Origin: JBBPYR01 sp038199755
GTDB lineage: Bacteria; Chloroflexota; Ktedonobacteria; Ktedonobacterales; Ktedonobacteraceae
Assembly: GCA_038199755.1 (NCBI GenBank)
Contig: JBBPYR010000243.1
Location: 1 to 10,003 of the forward strand
DNA length: 10,003 nucleotides
Reading direction: 5' to 3'
Position 1 is the first letter of the stretch, and each line of letters begins with the position of its first letter. Of this stretch, positions 4,753 to 10,003 are shown one piece after another. Both the position numbers and the translations under genes were made by a program. Below the pieces are notes generated by a model that saw only the letters and a program-made list of their open reading frames with translations, was not told the DNA's origin and ran no database searches.

Positions 4753-7203
4753 ATGTCGCCCATGATACGCCAGTCTACTGTGAGTCAAGTTGTTCAGTGT
4801 ACGCGACGATTGCGTGTAGCACATGTCTGTGCTGCATTGCTATTGTGTACGCTTCTTTTCATAGAGTTTGTCGGCTTTTCACCCTCGATGGCAAGCGCAC
4901 AAAGCCATACGAGTCCCACCGTTGACGCTACCTGTACGCATGTAGCCTTTTCATCCGATGGCAATCCCTTTCCTATTTGTCCTGGCCCCTTCCCCACGAC
5001 AGGTGGAAATTGCACGTGGTGGGCGTGGGAGCAATGGCATCTGCTTGGCTATGACCTGCCGCTCAACTGGGGCAATGCCGCTGATTGGGTGGTTGATGCC
5101 GAACGATCTGGCTTGCTCCTCGGCATGACGCCGCGCCTGGGAGCCATCGCGGTCTTTCCTCGTGCTGATGGTATCTGGGCCTATGGACCGCCGGGGCACG
5201 TCGCATTTGTGACGAATGTCAGTACTGATAGCAGTACATTCGATGTGACCTATCAAAATTATGGCGACCCGACACCGATGTATGTGGGCAGGGGTTACAA
5301 CGTTTCTTATATTAATCAGAGCCGTTTCCAGAATGGCGGCATGCGTTTTATTTATTTCCCACGAGAGATTGACACCCAACGCTTTGCAAAACTGCCCGGT
5401 AGCAATGGTGCTAGCCCCCTCATGGTTAGACAAGCGAACTCAGATTTAGCTGTTACAACGCACGTATCCGGTGATCGGGTCGCGCTAGGGTTGCAGCCCG
5501 TTTCGTCTGACCAAGAGTTCAACGCTGATTTTACAGGTGAAGGTATCAGCGATTTACTGCTCTACAATCGGCAACAAGGCAGTTTGAAAGTGCTGAAAGT
5601 GCAACCCTCAGCGCAGATGCATCCGAAAACCACTGCCACACTACAAAGATCACACCTGATTAGTAGTGAAGTAGGGGCAGATCAACAAAGCACACAACTT
5701 GCTTCTCCCTCTCCGCAAATGGTCAATCTAGGAGATAGCGTCACCCCCGTCAATAGTTGGGGGGCGGCACTGGATATTCATATTGGCAATTTCGCGGGTA
5801 CAGGGCAATCCGATATCTTGTTGTATAACCGCACTACGGGTGTGATCCAATTGTTGAGCTTGGGCAAGGATTTGAAGATCAAACGACACGTGACGCTTCC
5901 CGGCTGGGGAACAGATTGGGAGCTGTATGTAGGCCGTTTTGACAATCAGAGAAGCGGCATCTTTATGTACAAGCGTTTCGCCGCTATACCAGTGACGGTA
6001 GCCGCTACGCCGACGCCAACAACACCGCGAGAAACATCGCACACAGCCAGCCTAACACCGACCAAAACAGCCAAGAAGAATCCGACACCCAAGCCAAGTC
6101 CCAGCCCAACGGCGACAAAGACAGCAACACCAAGTCCCAGCCCAAGCCCAACGGCAACGAAAACTCCAACACCCAGCCCAACGGCGATAAAGACGGCAAC
6201 ACCAGGTCCAACGGTGACGCCAACAGTCGAGCCAACAGCAACCCCGATTCATCGTGTGCCACCGCAGCCCATAACTACGGTAACGCCGACAAAGACCATT
6301 GATACCCTCTCGGATATTGCATTGCCGCAGACAACTACCAACACACCGGCAGGGAAAAATGACCTCAGCGGAGTGCAGTTGGTGGATTGGGAGCGGACGG
6401 GACGGAGCGCGAATATTCTTGTTCTCGATTTTAACAAAGATTTCAGCGTGCATGTGCAACAGCAATATACACTGTGGCATGCAAATTGGGAGGTCTATGT
6501 CGGGCGTTTTGCCAATGCTAATCGCGATGGAATTTTCTTATATGATCGCTCGGTAGGTGAAGGGCGCATTATGGATTTTGATGCGACGATGAAGGTTGCC
6601 GATTATCAAGAGTTGCACAATCTTGATGGAAATTGGGAGATCTATAGCGGCGATTTTGTCGGCATGGGTCGCGCACAATTATTGCTGTATGATCCTAGCG
6701 CGGGCAATGCGCAACTATTGACGTTCGCACCCAACCTAGCACTACGCACACAAAAGCTCTATAGTAATTGGGGGAAAAACCAAGTCTTGTATGTGGGACA
6801 CTTTGGTATGAAAACCTTGAACATTATGCTTTATGACCCGCAGGCGCAACAGAGCTCGTTTCTTGCCCTGGATAAATCGCTTGCTATCGCACGTCAGTAT
6901 AGCATGCAAAGCTGGGGACCGCGCTGGCAGATTCTCGTGGGAGCCTTTCTCGATCGCTCACGCTGTCCTCTCGCGAAGAGTTGCTCATTGAGCGATGATA
7001 TCCTGGCGTTGGATCGCAAGACGGGACAAATACAGCAATTCGTCTTTTCCTTTGGGCGTCAATTCGAGGTGTTTGACAACCGCTCACAAGCCTTTGTACG
7101 CAGTGGCGTTGCCGCCGATGCAAAACTGAATTCGGTCGATACCACCATATTTAGCCTAGTGGGGACCCTGAAAACGAGCATCAGGAACGAAGAGTTGTAT
7201 TAA
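4753..7203 (+). CDS. Secreted CHAP-domain protein with seven-repeat, propeller-like C-terminal part
   Basis: This is an 816-residue exported protein. The signal peptide has a basic n-region to about 22, a hydrophobic core 23-41 and probable cleavage after ASA at 49. A CHAP domain (about 70-205) follows, a fold that usually cuts peptidoglycan peptides. C87 in GGNCTWWAW and H149 in GHVAFV are the expected nucleophile and base. N169 in TYQNYG probably fits the third position, but the Glu often seen two residues earlier is Tyr. The rest carries seven copies of a unit around W-x-I/L/V-YVGxF followed by (D/G)I-LLYDR-GxxxxLxFD. The Phe of each copy is at 260, 347, 396, 586, 635, 684 and 732. A Thr/Pro/Ser linker (about 412-537) splits the third unit. 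There is no sorting signal at the C-terminus. ATG 4753 is preferred, with AGGAAG 11 nt upstream. Likely role: cell-wall remodelling or lysis, with the repeats binding a surface ligand. Confidence 0.9.
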   Translation: MSPMIRQSTVSQVVQCTRRLRVAHVCAALLLCTLLFIEFVGFSPSMASAQSHTSPTVDATCTHVAFSSDGNPFPICPGPFPTTGGNCTWWAWEQWHLLGYDLPLNWGNAADWVVDAERSGLLLGMTPRLGAIAVFPRADGIWAYGPPGHVAFVTNVSTDSSTFDVTYQNYGDPTPMYVGRGYNVSYINQSRFQNGGMRFIYFPREIDTQRFAKLPGSNGASPLMVRQANSDLAVTTHVSGDRVALGLQPVSSDQEFNADFTGEGISDLLLYNRQQGSLKVLKVQPSAQMHPKTTATLQRSHLISSEVGADQQSTQLASPSPQMVNLGDSVTPVNSWGAALDIHIGNFAGTGQSDILLYNRTTGVIQLLSLGKDLKIKRHVTLPGWGTDWELYVGRFDNQRSGIFMYKRFAAIPVTVAATPTPTTPRETSHTASLTPTKTAKKNPTPKPSPSPTATKTATPSPSPSPTATKTPTPSPTAIKTATPGPTVTPTVEPTATPIHRVPPQPITTVTPTKTIDTLSDIALPQTTTNTPAGKNDLSGVQLVDWERTGRSANILVLDFNKDFSVHVQQQYTLWHANWEVYVGRFANANRDGIFLYDRSVGEGRIMDFDATMKVADYQELHNLDGNWEIYSGDFVGMGRAQLLLYDPSAGNAQLLTFAPNLALRTQKLYSNWGKNQVLYVGHFGMKTLNIMLYDPQAQQSSFLALDKSLAIARQYSMQSWGPRWQILVGAFLDRSRCPLAKSCSLSDDILALDRKTGQIQQFVFSFGRQFEVFDNRSQAFVRSGVAADAKLNSVDTTIFSLVGTLKTSIRNEELY
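6090..6240 (+). repeat. Degenerate tandem repeat coding for a Thr/Pro/Ser linker
   Basis: Near-copies of a 30-42 nt unit follow one another from 6094, 6130 and 6172, each coding for a form of (PSPS)PTATKTAT. It continues less regularly into TVTPTVEPTATP. Such tracts often vary in copy number between strains. The segment is part of the CHAP gene and stays in frame. Confidence 0.8.
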
Positions 7204-7224
7204 ACTGCTTTTCATCACTTCTGT

Positions 7225-7290
7225 AAAGAAGGGGAGCAGGAAGAGTGATATAGCTACATAGTAATATCACTCTTCCTGCTCCCCTTCTTT
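7225..7290 (+). terminator. Very long perfect hairpin terminator of the CHAP gene
   Basis: Arms of 27 nt (7225-7251 and 7264-7290) match perfectly around a 12-nt loop, with an A/T-rich inner end and a GGGGAGCAGG/CCTGCTCCCC middle. It begins 21 bp after the stop codon and ends in CTTCTTTTCG, a short U-tract. It is likely to stop CHAP transcription before the kinase gene. Confidence 0.88.
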
Positions 7291-7318
7291 TCGCACTCTA
7301 TCGAAAAGGCTAGGTGTC

Positions 7319-7327
7319 TGGTATACT
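7319..7327 (+). promoter_or_regulatory. Candidate extended -10 upstream of the kinase operon
   Basis: TGGTATACT (TG-n-TATACT) lies just after the CHAP terminator with no recognisable -35. Starting near 7334 would give a leader of about 155 nt that runs through the 11-bp repeats. A second weak option is AATAAT at 7399-7404, downstream of the repeats. Confidence 0.35.
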
Positions 7328-7339
7328 TACAATGAATTT

Positions 7340-7383
7340 AAGTGCAATTTTTGTCGCTTTTCCGTCAATATTCTGTCAATTTT
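7340..7383 (+). promoter_or_regulatory. 11-bp direct-repeat array, candidate response-regulator operator
   Basis: Three consecutive 11-bp units start at 7351, 7362 and 7373, each with GTC at positions 3-5 and a T-rich end. CCGTCAA and CTGTCAA head the last two. A weaker unit at 7340 keeps GT in the same phase. Helical-turn spacing of a GTC half-site is what OmpR/PhoB-type dimers recognise, and the array resembles a Pho box. The OmpR-type regulator encoded downstream is the obvious candidate to bind here. Confidence 0.55.
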
Positions 7384-7477
7384 TTTGATATTGCTGCTAA
7401 TAATCGTCTTGAAAGTAGAACAAGTAATTATTGCTCATGGTGTACAGCTATCCTGTTTGCATCTGTCTCAAAGAACG

Positions 7478-7485
7478 AGGAGGAG
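7478..7485 (+). promoter_or_regulatory. Strong ribosome binding site fixing the kinase start
   Basis: AGGAGGAG ends 4 nt before the ATG at 7490, with its AGGAGG core 6 nt away. It favours this start over the TTG at 7385 that would extend the frame by 35 residues. Confidence 0.8.
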
Positions 7486-7489
7486 AAGC

Positions 7490-9061
7490 ATGGATCAAGA
7501 AGCATACAAGCAGCTAACAACAGTAGTATGGAGATTGAATCGACGATATGTAGTACAAAATGTCTTCTTTTCACTACTTGATCTTGCATTAATGATCTTC
7601 CTTTTATTTTCGCTAAGCAATACAACCCCTCAAGAACGTATCAATCATGTTATTTTTGGAGCCATCTTCCTTTTGACTCTGTATTTGTATTTTCAATGGC
7701 GGCTATTGTGGCGAAGAGTGTATCAAAAAAGAGAAACAAGTGTTTCTGAACGTGAACGAGCCCTTAAGCGTCGTGAGCAAGAAATGCAATCATGTTATGA
7801 GTTGGAGCATGTCGTGAATGAGGTAAACGACATCACGCAACAGCTAACACTGATAGCGTATGCCATTGTTAACAATTTTTCTTATTATGGCGTGAAAGGG
7901 TGTGCTTTATATTTACGAAGTGAAAGCGACAGACCATCGTTGCAAGCGAATGCCGCCGTTTCAGGAGAACTCCTCAACAACCTTTCGCATGAGGATGAAA
8001 TGGGAGCGATGTATGTGCTCACTCATGGGGTACCCATTGAATTACGGAATAATGGTCGAGTAGAACACGCTGGCAACAGCTATGTGCTATGGGAGATGGG
8101 GAAAACAATGCCGTATGAACGACATCTGCTGCCGCTTTATGGGAATGGCGAGGTTTTAGGGGTACTCTATCTTGTGGTATCTGAAAAACAAGCCCTGCGA
8201 TTTTTCACTTTAAATAAAGGGATGACATTAACACAAGGATTGAGCAATCCTGAGACTGAGGTATCATACCGCATGCTGAAACTGGCGATTGCGGTCATTG
8301 AGAGGGCGCGGACACAGCTTAAATTGCGAGAAAACGAGGCTCTACAGAAGAAAGAACAGATGTATCAAACCATGATTTCTGTCCTTTCGCACGAGTTGCG
8401 CTTCCCACTAACAATTCTCAAAGGGAATGCACAATTGTTGTCCAGAGAGGGTGTGTGGGATGATGCTGAGTTGCGTGCCAACTATCTCAACAATATTGAG
8501 GGCCAGGTAGACTCACTTGATCATTTTATAGCAAAGATCGTGAATATCTCGCACATAGAAGGAGGGAAACTCAAGCCCGAAAAGCAGTTTTATTACATTG
8601 AAGATGTGGAGGATTTGATTCGTCAGACAGTGACAAAAATGGAAGCACGTCTACAAGGATGTCTACCAAAGATCACTATCGCAACGTTGCCACCTGTGGA
8701 ACTTGATCCTCTGTTAATAAAACATGTATTAGAGAACTTGATCGAGAATGCTATCCGCTATGCTGGTCATCGAACGCCATTAGAAATTTCGGTTGAACAA
8801 GATGGCGAATATATGCTTGTGTCTGTGGCTGATCGAGGGCCAGGAGTGGATGCCGAACATATACGGCGTATTTTTAATAAATATTATCGGTCACTTACAA
8901 GCCCTGGTATGGGGTTGGGGCTATCGATTTGCTATAACATTATCGATGCACATGATGGGCGCATTTGGGCTGATAAGCGTGATGGTGGGGGCGCGTTGTT
9001 TCAGTTCTTCCTGCCTTTGTCAAAACGAGGAGAAGACTTCTATGCCGAAGAGTCATCTTAG
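7490..9061 (+). CDS. Membrane sensor histidine kinase with GAF domain
   Basis: This is a 523-residue sensor kinase, expected to autophosphorylate and pass phosphate to the regulator encoded next. Two membrane helices (about 24-43 and 53-68) with almost no external loop are followed by a charged coiled-coil-like stretch (80-105). A GAF-like sensor domain (about 110-275) comes next, so the signal is probably internal or within the membrane. The HisKA H-box has H301 in SHELRFPLT. The ATPase domain has the N-box with N420, G1 DRGPG with D448, and G2 GMGLGL at 473-478. The C-terminal part (AHDGRIWADKRDGGGALFQFFLPL) resembles the KdpD family, but the KdpD sensor domain is absent. F305 replaces the Thr/Asn usual four residues after the His. 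The start at 7490 has AGGAGG 6 nt upstream. The stop overlaps the regulator gene by 20 bp, so the pair is translationally coupled. Confidence 0.94.
   Translation: MDQEAYKQLTTVVWRLNRRYVVQNVFFSLLDLALMIFLLFSLSNTTPQERINHVIFGAIFLLTLYLYFQWRLLWRRVYQKRETSVSERERALKRREQEMQSCYELEHVVNEVNDITQQLTLIAYAIVNNFSYYGVKGCALYLRSESDRPSLQANAAVSGELLNNLSHEDEMGAMYVLTHGVPIELRNNGRVEHAGNSYVLWEMGKTMPYERHLLPLYGNGEVLGVLYLVVSEKQALRFFTLNKGMTLTQGLSNPETEVSYRMLKLAIAVIERARTQLKLRENEALQKKEQMYQTMISVLSHELRFPLTILKGNAQLLSREGVWDDAELRANYLNNIEGQVDSLDHFIAKIVNISHIEGGKLKPEKQFYYIEDVEDLIRQTVTKMEARLQGCLPKITIATLPPVELDPLLIKHVLENLIENAIRYAGHRTPLEISVEQDGEYMLVSVADRGPGVDAEHIRRIFNKYYRSLTSPGMGLGLSICYNIIDAHDGRIWADKRDGGGALFQFFLPLSKRGEDFYAEESS
9027..9032 (+). 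promoter_or_regulatory. Ribosome binding site of the response regulator, inside the kinase gene
   Basis: GAGGAG lies within the kinase coding sequence 9 nt before the ATG at 9042. It decides the start of the regulator, since the frame itself is open back to 8793. Confidence 0.7.
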
Positions 9062-9773
9062 TAAAGAGAAAAGAGCAGCGATTCTTGTTGTTGACGATAG
9101 GAAAGAAGCCTTAAAGTTATTGCGAGATAGCTTGGAGCAAAGCAACTATGAAGTTTTTACGGCTGAAACTGGCGAAGAGGCATTAATAAAACTTGACCAG
9201 TATTCCATTGACCTTGTGGTGCTTGATTTAGGACTACCGATTACAAAAATGAGTGGGATGGAAGTATGCCGTAGAATACGAAGCGAGCGGAAAGAAAGCC
9301 GCTTGCCCATCATCGTGCTTTCAGCGAGGGGCGATAAAAATACCATCGTACAAGCTCTCGATCTAGGGGCCGATGATTATGTCACAAAACCTTTTGATGA
9401 AGAAGAGTTTACTGCTCGTGTCAAAGCCCTGTTGCGCCGCAGCAATCCAACTGACTCGACGGATACCATTTTGATAAGAGGCCCCTTTGTGGTTGATCAA
9501 GCGCAAAAAAGTGTGCAACGAGGCGGTCAAGAAGTGCAACTCAAGAGGACTGAATACAAATTATTCGAACTCTTTATGATGCATCCGAGACAGACACTTC
9601 CCTATGAGACTATTATCAGACGTGTTTGGAATGCTCATGATCAAAATGCTGATGAACATCGTATACAGGTGTATATTCATCATCTGCGTCAAAAGATTGA
9701 GGTTGACCCCAGACAACCTCAATTTATCACCACCGTTCATGGTGTTGGCTACCGTTTTGAGGTGGGCGAATAA
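9042..9773 (+). CDS. OmpR/KdpE-like response regulator
   Basis: This is a 243-residue DNA-binding response regulator. The receiver domain (about 13-130) has the acidic pair D18/D19, phosphoacceptor D62 in VVLDLGLP, S94 in IVLSAR and K116 in VTKPF, so all phosphorylation residues are present. The C-terminal winged helix (about 143-241) shows the OmpR/PhoB pattern: LKRTEYKLFELFMMHP, a recognition region near VYIHHLRQKIE, and the closing GVGYRF hairpin. It is closest in style to KdpE, but no kdp transport gene is visible, so I give no symbol. Two extra residues appear in the loop after D62 (PITKMSG where PDMDG is usual). The start at 9042 overlaps the kinase by 20 bp and has its own GAGGAG. The likely partner is the upstream kinase, and a likely target is the 11-bp repeat array before the kinase. 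No clear terminator follows. Confidence 0.95.
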   Translation: MPKSHLSKEKRAAILVVDDRKEALKLLRDSLEQSNYEVFTAETGEEALIKLDQYSIDLVVLDLGLPITKMSGMEVCRRIRSERKESRLPIIVLSARGDKNTIVQALDLGADDYVTKPFDEEEFTARVKALLRRSNPTDSTDTILIRGPFVVDQAQKSVQRGGQEVQLKRTEYKLFELFMMHPRQTLPYETIIRRVWNAHDQNADEHRIQVYIHHLRQKIEVDPRQPQFITTVHGVGYRFEVGE

Positions 9774-9906
9774 CTATCTTCATCGGAAATTAAGAAATAT
9801 TTGATGAAACCTCCCCATTTTTTAAGAAAGCTTTGATTTCTTTCAGCTATGCTTGCATTGAGACCAAAGGAAGAGAGCTTTCTTGAGAGAAGGGGAAGTT
9901 TCTTTA
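9774..9906. other. Short intergenic region after the response regulator
   Basis: This 133-bp A+T-rich gap has no convincing terminator or promoter. It holds a 9-bp inverted repeat, AAGAAAGCT at 9824-9832 and AGCTTTCTT at 9876-9884, of uncertain meaning. The regulator transcript may continue into the next ORF. Confidence 0.4.
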
Positions 9907-10003
9907 ATGAAAGAAAACGAGACTTCTTGTGCTGTGACGAGTGTATTATTTCTCTCCTCATTGCTCCTTTCTATGGGCCAGTTGTTAAAATTTGGCCTCA
10001 CTC
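9907..10003 (+). CDS. 5' end of an unidentified gene, cut by the window edge
   Basis: An ATG at 9907 opens a frame that stays open for the remaining 32 codons. AGGGGAAG lies 8 nt upstream. The translation begins MKENETSCAV and continues into a hydrophobic stretch (VLFLSSLLLSMGQLL), suggesting a membrane or exported protein. It lies 133 bp after the regulator on the same strand and could be its target or part of the same transcript. I do not recognise it. With so few codons visible, chance is not excluded. Confidence 0.5.
   Translation, partial: MKENETSCAVTSVLFLSSLLLSMGQLLKFGLT

Noticed and set aside
6090..6240. CRISPR array
   Set aside because: The repeats are degenerate, contiguous and in frame, without unique spacers.
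6005..6480. Minus-strand open frames opposite the CHAP linker
   Set aside because: They are Trp/Leu/Ser-rich mirrors of the Thr/Pro tandem repeat, with no ribosome site or family resemblance.
7090..7203. Sorting signal at the C-terminus of the CHAP protein
   Set aside because: There is no LPxTG-like motif, no terminal hydrophobic helix and no basic tail, so it is not a substrate of the neighbouring sortase by this criterion.
7385..7489. N-terminal extension of the histidine kinase from TTG 7385
   Set aside because: ATG 7490 has a near-perfect AGGAGG, and the extension overlaps the repeat array and A+T-rich leader.
8793..9041. N-terminal extension of the response regulator inside the kinase gene
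   Set aside because: This is only the shadow of the kinase frame. Receiver domains start close to the ATG at 9042, which has its own ribosome site.
7490..9773. Naming the pair KdpD/KdpE
   Set aside because: The kinase lacks the KdpD sensor region and no kdp transporter genes are visible. Likeness of the C-terminal domains is not enough.

Overview
The window reads as ordinary chromosomal DNA from a monoderm-like bacterium, and my best guess is the Chloroflexota, perhaps class Ktedonobacteria. The basis is a housekeeping rseP-ispG pair next to a sortase and sortase-substrate pair, a CHAP protein with Thr/Pro-rich linkers, and a GAF histidine kinase with an OmpR-type partner. The taxon is an inference from gene style and was not tested. 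By eye, the two-component region on the right is more A+T-rich than rseP/ispG.

Left (1-2660). An RseP-type site-2 protease is followed 14 bp later by ispG, the Fe-S enzyme of the MEP isoprenoid pathway. They look like one operon, and dxr may lie upstream outside the window. ispG converges on a minus-strand tRNA-Val(GAC). Two hairpins lie between them, and the tRNA has a clear promoter of its own.

Middle (2661-7290). A two-gene unit encodes a secreted DUF4397-like protein with a VPNTG sorting signal and, 26 bp downstream, a small sortase with an intact His/Cys/Arg set and a lipobox-like signal peptide. This looks like a dedicated substrate-enzyme pair for surface anchoring. A hairpin terminator ends it. 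A 342-bp gap with a second hairpin and two candidate promoters leads to an 816-residue secreted CHAP protein. Its C-terminal part holds seven copies of a roughly 49-residue repeat, probably a beta-propeller, and a long Thr/Pro linker is spliced into one repeat. A 27-bp perfect inverted repeat terminates the gene.

Right (7291-10003). A membrane histidine kinase with a GAF domain overlaps an OmpR/KdpE-like response regulator by 20 bp. Upstream of the kinase is a run of 11-bp direct repeats like those bound by OmpR/PhoB regulators, which suggests autoregulation. A final small ORF with a good ribosome binding site runs off the right edge.

I see no CRISPR array, insertion sequence, integrase or phage gene. 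The most notable points are the 11-bp repeat array, the split seven-repeat CHAP protein, the sortase pair with a possible lipoprotein sortase, and a Phe replacing the phosphatase Thr/Asn in the kinase H-box.
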